NCBI RefSeq assembly: GCF_964204645.1
Contig: NC_134036.1
Coordinates: forward strand, 7,736,704 to 7,800,703
Source: Tubulanus polymorphus
Taxonomy: Eukaryota; Nemertea; Palaeonemertea; Tubulaniformes; Tubulanidae
Length of the DNA: 64,000 bases
Direction of reading: 5' to 3'
Below the pieces are notes generated by a model. The model was not told where the DNA came from and did no database searches. It saw only the letters and a list, made by a program, of their open reading frames with translations. Every line of letters begins with the position of its first letter. Positions within the stretch are counted from its first letter, which is position 1. A program made the position numbers and the translations under genes. Positions 1-9,896 of the stretch are shown in pieces.

Positions 1-872
1 GCTGAGATTTCAGCCTATTCTTCTGTAAAACGTATATGGCGCCAAGTAAAACAAGATAAATTAAATAAGCTAATCCCACAAAATTTTGTAAAATATAAAG
101 ATATGAATGAATTTACGTTAGAACAACGTAATGAAAAATGAAAAATCTTTAAAACAATGAAAAATCTTTAAAAAGATAATATTGGTTGATATTGAATATA
201 ATTGATTTTTTAGTCGTTATGTATGGAGTTTCCGACTATCCAGAAAAGATGCTGTACAAACATCAAAAGGTTCAAGAAAATTTCTTTCAGGTCCTGCGAA
301 TCCAGAATAAAATAGAATTTGATGATGGAAAAGAATTTGATAATTCATTTGTTCATGGACTCTTAGATTTTTTAACAACATTGGATAAGAAAGCAGCTGA
401 AGCAGAGAACAAGAATGTGGAAATATTTTACAGCAAATAATACTTTTAAATGGATTTATATTTAACAAAAATTAATAGAAGGATATAATAATTCTTATCA
501 TTCGTCCATTGGAATGAAACCTATTGATGTTAGAAAATATGAAAATGCTGAAATTGTTTGCCATAATTTATATGGAGCATTTCTTGTAGATGATTTTGGT
601 GAACCTATCTATATAAAGTTGGTCAGTAAGTAATAACAACAAAACCGTATGTCAATGAATTAGTAGATTTTGAAGGTGAAGAAGTTGATTGGTAGTTTAT
701 GAAGACGAATTAATTCTAACTACTGAAAAACTAGAACAAGAATATAAAATTGAAAAAAAAAAAAATTAAAAACAAAAACTGCTAAAGAAAAAAATATTTT
801 TAGTAAAATGAGTTGGATGGCTAGATAAATTTAATGAATTGATATCATTAAGTGAAATTAAAAATATGTAAA
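1..872 (+). pseudogene. Polinton integrase relic, 5' end outside window
   Basis: Translated pieces match the intact integrase at 20488-21615 in order: the VKQDKLN region near the start, the FDDGKEFDNS segment around 320-350, the RMWKYF-type segment near 415-440, and the YNNSYHSSIGMKP stretch at 485-530. Many frame shifts, stops and internal deletions break it; for example the sequence jumps from the KNL segment near 170 straight to the RYVWSF segment near 215, losing part of the first catalytic block. It is followed within a few bases by an ATPase relic, the same INT-ATPase order as the intact element. It shares lesions with the copy at 62712-63801, so the two probably share a recent ancestor. 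Confidence 0.85.
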
Positions 873-873
873 T

Positions 874-1184
874 CAATGAGGAATTATTTATATTTCAACA
901 TCATAATATGTCATTTTCTCGTGTAACAAAATGTGGAAAAACTTATTTTTATATTGAATTCATTAGAAACTGTTTATAATAACTATTTTGATATATTAGT
1001 ATTATTTTGTCTAAGATATGAATTCAATAAAACTTATAATAGGAACATTACTAGAAATACTAAAATTATTGTATTAGATCCTAGATTGTATTAGATAACA
1101 GTTAAAGAAAAATTTAGATAATTGTATTAAAATAGCAATTGATACATTGATACATCTAATACATTATTTAATATAGATAATTGT
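874..1184 (+). pseudogene. Polinton packaging ATPase relic, 3' truncated
   Basis: Matches the first half of the intact ATPase (19879-20487): start region, Walker A zone (CGKTYF-like, shifted in frame near 940), and the NLDNCIKIAIDIYK block near 1110-1150. It stops abruptly near 1184, where sequence of repeat family D begins, so the 3' half with Walker B was lost at that junction. Confidence 0.8.
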
Positions 1185-1395
1185 GACGTAAGCGGGCATT
1201 CGAAAATGAACCAAGAACCGATGACAGAGTTTCTGCCAAATCTTAAGAGAGTCAATAAGATGGTGAATCGCAATACGATATGATCGGTCGTGGCGGAATA
1301 TCCTTCATATAATGTTTGAAAGTCCGCAGAGATAAGGAAGCGACGGTAACCGTTTTGAAACATCGTTATCTTTGTAATTCGCAATAATCATATGA
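1185..1395 (-). repeat. Interspersed repeat D, copy 1
   Basis: About 200 bp that reappears in reverse complement at 57775-57970 (shared words include CGGTAACC next to a GAAACATCG-type stretch, and CCGATGACAGAG). It abuts the truncated ATPase relic. No coding content recognised. Confidence 0.6.
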
Positions 1396-1480
1396 TTCAA
1401 TATGCTCAAACTCATTGCGGTTTCATAATAATATATTCAATTATATAAAATTTGAATTTGAATAGGATTTATCTAATTAT
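1396..1480. other. Short AT-rich stretch, nothing recognised
   Basis: No ORF, repeat or RNA feature recognised between repeat D and the Penelope-like array. Confidence 0.3.
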
Positions 1481-2059
1481 CAGCATATCCACTATTTACA
1501 GATTCTACATTTTGAACTGTAGCCAAAGATCTCCATTCCCAAATAGGGTGGTTTCTTAAGAGGTAAATCTGCTTAACTGGAAAGCAAACATATCGATATT
1601 TTATTTCCCTTTCTATTTTCATGATGTGGAAAGAGTTTTCAACCGACATAAGAAGCCAATGAGTATAATCTTAATTGTCGAATCGCGTTAAGACTAATCA
1701 AAGCAATAGTATTTCGACCTATTGCCTAAATCTTTGAAATATGGCCAAGTTGATATCAAACTCTGGGTAGTTGATATCAAACTCTTTTTGAAGCCAACTT
1801 TCCTTTTCAAAATTTGTGGCCAGAATTTCAAAATCCCCGACTACGGGTCTGTTATGAAAGTATTCAGACCAGGAGCACATCCAGATACGTACAATACCAG
1901 TCATCGCGTTATATTGAAATGGTTGACGCCGGTACTAAACTATTTGATATGACAATTTATGGCAACGTGTGACTTTCAAAAACATTGCCACCGTAAAGTT
2001 CCGTATGCTTAGGTAACATTTCAAAATTGCTATAGTAAATACACGTTCACTAAGGAGCA

Positions 2060-2600
2060 AAATAGTATCGAATGGTTAGATTTTATTTTCATCCCACTTA
2101 AATCGAAATTTAAAGTAGGATATAAAGAGTTCAAATAATGTAAGAACCAAATCAAATTGAAATCGGCGGAAACTAACCGAAGAATATCATCAACGTATCG
2201 TCGCAAAAGCTTGGGTCTACTTTCAGTGTAAAATGAATAATTGTACTTTCAAATTGTTACAAAAATAAACGAGCCAAAACAGGGGTGATTGATCCCCATA
2301 GCCATATTGAAAGTCTGTTTTAAAAAATTAGAACCAAATAGAAAATAGGAGAATTTTGTACAAAGTTCGATTAAATCCAATAGACAATCACTATCTGCGA
2401 TTTCTACGGTATCCCTTGTGTTTTTATCAAAATGAAAATCAGAAGTAGCTAACTTTCTCCTAAGAAAATCGATAGAAGGTTTAAAAGTAACATTAGTGAA
2501 TAAGCTCGCAACGTCAAAATATATAAATAATTTATCATGCCCAGGAATAACATTTTTAGACATTCTAATAAACCCTGATTATCATCAATATATCCACTAT
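2060..2600 (-). pseudogene. Penelope-like reverse transcriptase fragment
   Basis: Reading from 2600 down, the translation shows the RT motif FDVASLFTNV, then a long DSDCLLDLIELCTK block and a MAMG motif that precedes the catalytic region. The YVDDI-type motif is encoded near 2190-2210 in another frame. Frame shifts near 2290 and 2200 break it; the GIY-YIG domain is absent. FDxxSLFTNxP and AMGSPLSP-like motifs are typical of Penelope-like RTs. Confidence 0.7.
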
Positions 2601-3089
2601 TTACAGATTTTGAACTGCAGCCAAATATGCCCATTCCCAAATAGGATTGTTTCCAAAACAGGTTTGCCTGCTTATCTGAATGCAAATATCGAACCTACCA
2701 AAATGATTTCGATATTTCATTCCCCATTCATGATGCGGAAAGAGTTTACAACCGACATAAGATGCCAATGAGTTAATCTTAATTGTCGAATCGCGTTAAG
2801 ACTTATCAATTAGCAATAGTATTTCGACCTATTGCCCAAATCTTTGAAATATGGCCCAGTTGTTATCAGACTCAGGGTAGTTGATATCAAACATTTTTTG
2901 TAGCCAACTTTCCTTTTCAAAGTTTCAAAATCCCGGCTACGGCTCTGTTATGAAAGTATCGAGACCGAGGGCACATCCAGATACGTGCTATACCAGTTAT
3001 CGCGTTATATTGAAACGGTTGACGCCGGTACTAAACTATTTGAAATGACAATTTATACACGTTCACTAAGGAACAAGATAGTATCAAAT

Positions 3090-3560
3090 GGTTAGATTTT
3101 ATTTTCATCCCACTTCAAGCGAAATTTAGAGTAGGATATATAAAGAGTTCAAATAATGTAAGAACCCAATCAAATTGAAATCGGCGGAAACTAACCGAAG
3201 AATATCATCAACGTAACGTCGCAGAAGTTTGGGTCTACTTTCAGTGTAAAGAAGAAGAGCTGCGCTTTCAACGTGTTCCAAAAAACCCCAGCCAAAACAG
3301 GGGTGATTGTATTCCCCATAGCCATACTAAAAGTCTGTTTAAAAAAAAAATTAGAACCAAATAGAAAATATGAGTTTTTTGTACAAAGTTCGATTAAATC
3401 CAAGAGACAATCACTATCTGCGATTTCTACGGTATTCCTTGTGGTTTTATCAAAATGAAAATCAGAAGTAGCTAACTTTCTCCTAAGAAAATCCATAGAA
3501 GGTTTAAAAGTAACATTAGTGAATAAGCTCGCAACATTAAAATATATAAATAATTTATCA
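3090..3560 (-). pseudogene. Penelope-like reverse transcriptase fragment
   Basis: Second unit of the array, nearly the same sequence as 2060-2600. A 101-residue frame at 3191-3496 holds MDFLRRKLATSDFHFD, the LLDLIELCTKNSYFLFG block and MAMGNTITPVLAG, the region just before the catalytic aspartates. The upstream FDV-LFTNV block is in frame pieces near 3500-3550. No intact RT. Confidence 0.7.
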
Positions 3561-4939
3561 TGCCCATTTTAGCCATTCTAATAAAACCTGATTATTATCA
3601 ATATATCCACTATTTACTGATTTTGAATTACAGCCAAAGATGTCCATTCCCAAATAGGATGGTTTCCAAAACAGGTAAGCCTGCTTATCTGAAGGCAAAC
3701 ATATCGAACCTACCAAAATGATTTCGATATTTCATTCTCCTTTCTATCTTTATGATGCGGAGAGAGTTTACAACCGACATAAGAAGCCAATGAGTTTAAT
3801 TTTAATTGTCGAATTGCGTTAAGACTAATCAAAGCAATAGTATTTCGACCTATTGCCTAAGTCTTTGAAATATGGTCCAGTTGTTATCAGACTCGGGGAA
3901 GTTAATATCAAACTCTTTTTGTAGCCAACTTTCCTTTTCAAAATTTAAAAATCCCCGGCTACGGGTTCGTCATGAAAGTATTGAGACCGAGGGCACATCC
4001 AGATACGGGCTATACCAGTCATCGCGTTATATTGAAATTGTTGACGCCGGTACTAAACTATTTGAAATGAAAATTTATGGCGACGTGTGACTTTCAAAAA
4101 CATTGTCACTGTAAAGTTCGGTATGCTTAGGTAACATTTAAAAATTGCTATAGCAAATACAGGTTCACTAATGAGCAAAATAGTATCAAATGGTTAGATT
4201 TTATTTTCATCCCACTTAAATCGAAATTTAATAGAGTAGGATATATAAAGAGTTCAAATAATGTAAGAACCTAATCAAATTGAAATCGGCGGAAACTAAC
4301 AGTAACATTTTTAGACATTCTAATAAACCCTGATTATCATCAATGTATCCACTATTTACAGATTTTGAACTGCAGCCAAAGATGTCCATTCCAAATTGGA
4401 TGGTTTCCAAAACAGGTAAGCCAGCTTATCTGAAGGCAAACATCGAACCTACCAAAATGATTTCGATATTTCATTCCCATTTATATCCTCATGATGCGGA
4501 AAGAGCTTACAACCGACATAAGATGCCAATGAGTTTAATCTTAATGGTCGAATCGCGTTTAGACTAATCAAAGCAATAGTATTTCGACCTATTGCCTAAA
4601 TCTTTGAAATATGGCCCAGTTGTTATCAGGCTCTGGGAAGTTGATATCAAACTCTTTTTTAGCCAACTTTCCTTTTCAAAATTTCAAAATCCCCGGCTAC
4701 GGGTCTGTTATGAAAGTATTGAGACCAAGAGCATATCCAGATACGTGCTATACCAGTCATCGCGTGATATTGAAATGGTTGACGATGGTACTAAACTATT
4801 TGAAATTAAAATTCATTGCATCGTGTGACTTTCAATAACATTGCCACCGTAAGTCTTGGATGCTTAAGAAGCATCTCTTTAATTTTTCGACGATCTCTGT
4901 TTTTCTCATCGCATGATTTCTTTTTTAATCAGATATCAG

Positions 4940-5460
4940 TTTTCGGTTCATTCAAGCTCAACACGTTCTAACCTGCCCCAATTCACATCGGCCCTACAAT
5001 GCCTACCGACATTTACACTGCCTATTGCAATACACCTATCAAACATTGTACTAAGCATACCCTTCCAAGAACTAAACCCATCCCAAACCCAACCACAACC
5101 CGACAACCCTACCCCACCCAGAGACCTTACCCTATCACATCCTGTCCTACCCTATCCTATTACCATACCCCACCTCATCCTCCTACCCGAACCCTACCAC
5201 CGTCACTTCTGTAATGCCTTAAAACCAGCCTTTCTATCTCATCGCAGACCTACCGAACTACACTACCCTATCCTACCACATGCACCACTCACCCCGTGAT
5301 CAGTTCTACCAAACTCACCATCCAACCCAACCACACCAACGCATCCTGCACCATCCAACTCGACCTAACCTTATCACATTGTCCTATTCTACCCTACGTG
5401 TGAGCTCCTCTGTACCCTTCCCTATTCCAAACCACTCCTAATCCACACTACAATCAGAGA
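4940..5460. repeat. G-poor, C/A/T-rich low-complexity tract
   Basis: About 500 bp with very few G on the plus strand and degenerate repeats of CCTACCCTATCC- and CCCAACC-like words. Two overlapping frames (4913-5299 and 4999-5214) run through it because stop codons are rare in such composition; both give Pro/Thr/Ser-rich nonsense, so they are not called as genes. Confidence 0.6.
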
Positions 5461-5879
5461 GGTAGAAATGCCACGATGTCGCGGTTTAAATGGATGGGAA
5501 TGATTCTTATCGCTAATGAAGATGAGAGAATAAACATTCTTCCAAATGAGGAGGAATAAATGAAATGACTGTGTACACAATCAGTGTTACATGTACATCA
5601 GTCACAACTTAGTTAGACTGAAACAATGAGTGAATCTTCTACATTAACAATCTTACACATATCAGACTGCATTCAAAATACTTTACAGCTCCTAGTGATA
5701 AACTCTATCTTTTTTACTAAGCGATTCATTTTTCCTCCGTTGCTCCTCTGTCGCTCATATTGCTCTTGCAGCTCAAGTTTGTGAATCTATGTACAAGTTT
5801 GTGAATCTATGTACCGGCACTGCACATCGATGAGCTCTGTAGAATTAACCTTTGCTGGAAGAAATCAAGGTTTTAAAAG
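5461..5879. other. No gene seen
   Basis: Only a tandem duplication of a roughly 20-bp word (CAAGTTTGTGAATCTATGTA) near 5775-5815 stands out. Confidence 0.4.
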
Positions 5880-7500
5880 ACCAAACAAACTAGTCTTTTT
5901 TCGAAGTCGAACGAAGCGCTTTTTATTTTTTACTGAAAATGTTTACAAAAAGCGCTGTAATGACTATCGAAATAGAAATTAAGAATTATATGAACCACTG
6001 TTTGGGATGTCTGGAGCTCCTGGTGGTATCACGTCGCCGTGGAACTTAATCCCGGTACCGAAGAGTTTGCCGATATTTTCTCTAGTTTCTAGCTCGGGAA
6101 AATGAAGCTCTGAAAAAACCTTGACAGTTTCCGGTTCTGTATTTTCAGCTTAGGGGTGAATAATTATATTTAAACTTACTTGTCTTTAAACTTTTGATAC
6201 CGTTTCATATTGTGCTGCTGCTGTTGCTGCTCCTATGTTGACGGATGCTGCCTCTCCTATGTTGATGGATGCTGCTGCTCCTATGTTGACGGTTGCTGCT
6301 GCTCCTGTTTTGACGGATACTGCCTCTCCTATGTTGATGGATGCTGCTGCTGCTGCTATACTACTTGTAGATCCTGCTACACACGATGAATACCCCAGCG
6401 AAACGATATCAGAAAACTCAATTCATTCTTTCACTTTTATTCATCGTTGAAAGATTCTAATTCATTTTTATATAAAATGAACACTTACTCAACCATTCAG
6501 ATTAAATAAAGATCCCATGTTTTAATGTTGACTATTCAATCGATTTTGTTTCCAGTGTGCTATCAATCTAAAACAGATTGAGAAAACAGAAGGAAATTAT
6601 TCTAAAAAAAGAAATCTTCACACTTAGGAGAAACTAACAACAATGAATATGTTGAATACTCACCGTTATATTCTAAAAGTTTTCGAAAATCTGATTCTGA
6701 CTTGTCGAGATATCTATCACTAGGGCGTTTTGGGTATCTACAAACGAAAACTAAAGATTTAAGGTTTCCGAACGAAAATGTCAACTATAAGAATGAAATA
6801 AATTGAACTTGAGAAATTAAACTAGGACTGAATAAAAGATTTGAATACAAAATTAATTCAGTTTTTGAAGAATGGTACTATACACCTACAACAAAATCTA
6901 ACTACAAAATCTTTGAAATGAAAGATAGTTCACGAATCCACTGATTTAAATACATTTCATGATCGTTAATCTTAATTATAATCTAAAGCTTACCAGATAT
7001 GTTGGGATTTTCTGACTTGGCTTTGGTGGGTAATCATATATCAATACAGGCTCTTTCTTCACTGGTGTACGTGCGCTATACGTGGTGGCTGGTTCTCGAA
7101 TGAAGCTCTAACCAAGCGTTACCACAATACGATTTGGGCGGCGACTATTGTGTGGAAATTCGATCATACCGTAACCCAAAATTGGCACAATGAATTAGGT
7201 GTACTAAAATATTCTAACTCTACTACTAAACTGTCTGCTTCATTTTTTATGGTGCATGCGGGTTTAATACACCAACTTCAGCGGGTTTAGAACGCGGCTA
7301 CAAGACCGAAACAAGAGGCAGGAATATTCACATCACTCCTGTTTTAACTAATAGATACATGTATTCTAAAATAAAACGATGTAATTAGTTACTATATGCA
7401 CCGGCACGAAAATTGACGGCCATCGGATCAATGTCTCCTTAATGGCAAATGTTATCGTTCAAAAATTTGATAATTTCAAATCATTTGTTTTGCTAAGTAT
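5880..7500 (+). repeat. Interspersed repeat A, copy 1
   Basis: A 1.6-kb sequence found again in reverse complement at about 42055-43622 and 56090-57480. Landmarks: the AAGCGCTTTTTATTTTTTACTG end near 5920, a block GGTACCGAAGAG-like near 6055, the 24-bp minisatellite at 6232-6360, a conserved block near 6990-7190 and a CTTGTTTCGGT-like block near 7300. In all three copies the same end adjoins the 155-bp satellite, so satellite and A look like one composite element. Broken frames occur but no known protein was recognised. Confidence 0.65.
6232..6360 (+). repeat. 24-bp minisatellite in repeat A
   Basis: About five copies of a 24-bp unit, CCTATGTTGACGGATGCTGC plus TGCT, with a few substitutions. 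In one frame it reads as the octapeptide PMLTDAAA repeated. Related arrays lie at 43196-43300 and 57085-57250, in the same position within the other two copies of repeat A. Confidence 0.75.
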
Positions 7501-7820
7501 TTTTAGTAAAGTCGATTCGTTTTTTTAATTGGGGACATTTGACAAGGAGGACTGAGTATGAATAAAATAAAATGTTGAAAAGTAGGAAATATTAACATAA
7601 AAACTGAAGTCATCCTCAATCCTCCTTGTGAAACATACCCCAGTAACAAACGACCGAGCCATTTTGAAAATACTTGATAACACAAAACATGGCCGAAGCC
7701 GAGAGATCAAAACAGAAGAAAGAAAATGATAAAAATTCGCCAAAAATATTCACATAAAAACTGAACTCATCCTCAATCCTCCTTGTAAACACCCCCGGTA
7801 TGTGCTATTTTCAGTTAAAC
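7500..7820 (-). repeat. 155-bp satellite, about two units
   Basis: Reverse complement of the satellite at 54940-56090: shares the landmark ATTGAGGATGACTTCAGTTT (here as its complement near 7605 and 7765) and the TTACTGGGG block. It lies at the same end of repeat A as in the other two copies. Confidence 0.7.
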
Positions 7821-8400
7821 AATAAATATTATTTTTCACCGAAACAGGTAAATTAAATCAATTTGGGCTTTGGTTTATTCTAGACTTGTCAAAGTGTTGA
7901 GACCAAATGTTCTGTTTCTAAGACTCGTAGTTCATAGTTTTCCCCACATACATAACACCAGATCTCGATACAGCCCAGACACTATCTTATGCATCTTTCC
8001 ACGGACAAATTCATAAAAACCATCACATGAATATACTGATAGATATACATTCTGCCAAGTACAGTGCCTCCATCTTTATAAATGTATCGATATATTATTT
8101 GTAAAAAACCTATACACCAACGATAAGGTTTAATTGACATACTTTTACAAGTAAAACCAGCCTACTTGTTTATAGGGCCCTTCAGAAAATTTCACATATT
8201 ACATAAAATATTGAATTAACCTTGCTTTTACATACTTAAAAAATCGTTTAAATAATAACTGACTAATATACATCTTAATTATCAGCCAAAAGATATTCAT
8301 AAGTGACTTCACTCATTTATTTCGTCAAATATTGTGAATATTAAAGCAATCGTGTTTGGTCTTTCGGTATCATACATTGTAATTTACATGTACATCAACG
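7821..8400. other. No gene seen
   Basis: AT-rich spacer; no coding, RNA or repeat feature recognised. Confidence 0.35.
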
Positions 8401-9330
8401 TAACTTAAGATTGATGTGTTCAGTGGCGGCTAGGACCTTCTTAGTGACAGTCGAAACTGCAGCTTTCCCTCGTCCTCTATCTTCTTCAACACTGTACTGA
8501 CAATATTCGTAGGCCTACTGTCGTCCAATGCCTCCTATGTGTGATGTCCTGTAAAAATCAAATTTACCTATAGAGTTGCGATGCATATCTTTGAAAAAAA
8601 TCATTTCAGGATGATACGTACTATTTCGGATTTTGGATACTTCTCGACTGGTATGTAGCTTTAACCAGGCGCTTAATCGCTGATGTGTGCTTTATTCGTC
8701 CTTTTATTCAGTGGCTGCTATGTGGGCTGGCCTGTAGAATACAAAACTATCTATATAAATACAATCTACTCAATTGGATTTGAAAAAATAATTAGATGAA
8801 AAAAACATACCTTTTCTTTCAACATCTCCCTCTTTGTAGTTAGTATGTCGATTCATTCAAGTGTTGAATCGATGCCGTGTGTTTGGCTAGATTCGTCATC
8901 AGTGCCAATACTCGTACTGCTGCCAATGCATCTGATGTGTGATGGCCTGCAAAAATCAATATCATCAATAGATTTACAATTTATAAATGCAAGTCTTTGA
9001 AAATAATCATTTCAGGATAATACCTACCACTTTGGAATTCATGACTGATATGGGGCTTACCAGGCACTTTATCGCTGTTGTGTTTTTCATTCGCACTGTT
9101 GTTCAGTGGCTGCTATGTGGGTTGGCCTGTAGAATACAAAACTATCTATAGAAATGCTATCTACTTAATAGGATTTGAAAAACTAATTGGATGTAGAAAC
9201 ACGTACTTTTCGTTGCATCCCTAATTTTAGCAAGTATGTTGATTCATTCAGGTGCTGAATCGATGCCGTTTGCTAGGATAATACGTACTTCTTCGGAATT
9301 GGGATACTTCATGGCTGATATGGAGATCGA
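8400..9330 (+). repeat. Interspersed repeat E, copy 1
   Basis: Nearly the whole segment is found in reverse complement at 52108-52980. It also contains an internal duplication: the block with GGCTGCTATGTGGG, CCTGTAGAATACAAAACTATC and GATTCATTCAAGTGTTGAATCG-like words occurs twice (near 8700-8880 and 9100-9260). In both genomic copies its end lies close to a Polinton zinc-finger relic. Confidence 0.65.
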
Positions 9331-9344
9331 ACACTCGAATTTAT

Positions 9345-9895
9345 TTTCCGATCATTCAGTGAAAAAAAATATTATGAACAACATTTAAAATCTAAAAGTC
9401 ATATTACAAATATCAATAATGATATTTCAGGTAAAGAATATTTTGATAAAGATAATGATAAGAAACAGAAGACAATTAAAAGAATAAAAAATAAATTAAA
9501 CAATAAAAGACCATACATATATATTAATTCATTAGATAATAAAAAAGAAATAGAAATAACCGAGGCATTCAAAAGTGATATTGGACCAGCTGCCATTGAG
9601 TTTGAATTTCATAAAAGCAAACATTAGATGAAAATAAAAAGCTAAGTTCTAAGTTTTTAGAAAATATGAAAAATGTTATAAAAATAATTACTGAAGTTGA
9701 ATACCCTGAAGTTCGTATATCTTCTTAAGTTAAATTTTTAAAATCTGAATATATAATATAAATTCCCTTTCACAACATATCATTTCAAAACAGCGTATAG
9801 ATGATAGATTAGATCAATGTTATAATGAAATAAAAAGTAAAATAGAAGAGAAATAATTTGAAGGATCGGGTTTAATATTTGATGAAATAATATTT
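9345..9895 (+). pseudogene. Polinton C2H2 zinc-finger protein relic
   Basis: Frame reading YYEQHLKSKSHI, then GKEYFDKDNDKKQKTIKRIK and SDIGPAAIEFEF, matching the relic at 51426-51835 and, more distantly, the intact-element gene at 33651-34289 (KIGPAAIIFRF). The first cysteines of the finger are lost at the 9335 junction. Frame shifts near 9610-9630 and a stop near 9728 break it. It precedes the polymerase directly, as in the intact element. Confidence 0.75.
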
Positions 9896-9896
9896 A

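Larger units (their letters stand above)
1480..4860 (-). mobile_element. Tandem array of truncated Penelope-like element units
   Basis: The landmark ATCCACTATTTACAGATT recurs at about 1489, 2590, 3606 and 4349, giving head-to-tail units of roughly 1.1, 1.0 and 0.74 kb on the minus strand. Each unit has the same noncoding block (landmarks GTAGCCGGGGATTTT, TCGCGTTATATTGAAA complement) and, in the first two, a reverse transcriptase core. The last unit has lost the RT part. Penelope-like elements are known to integrate as partial head-to-tail copies, which fits. The same unit occurs at 47205-49437, 53080-54215, 57485-57600 and 58305-59790 on the plus strand. Confidence 0.75.

Noticed and set aside
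4913-5299. 128-residue Pro/Thr-rich protein
   Set aside because: The open frame follows from the near absence of G and of stop codons in a low-complexity tract; an overlapping frame is open for the same reason.
6235-6450. Repetitive PMLTDAAA protein
   Set aside because: It is a frame through a 24-bp minisatellite within a dispersed repeat; the other two copies have different unit numbers and broken ends.
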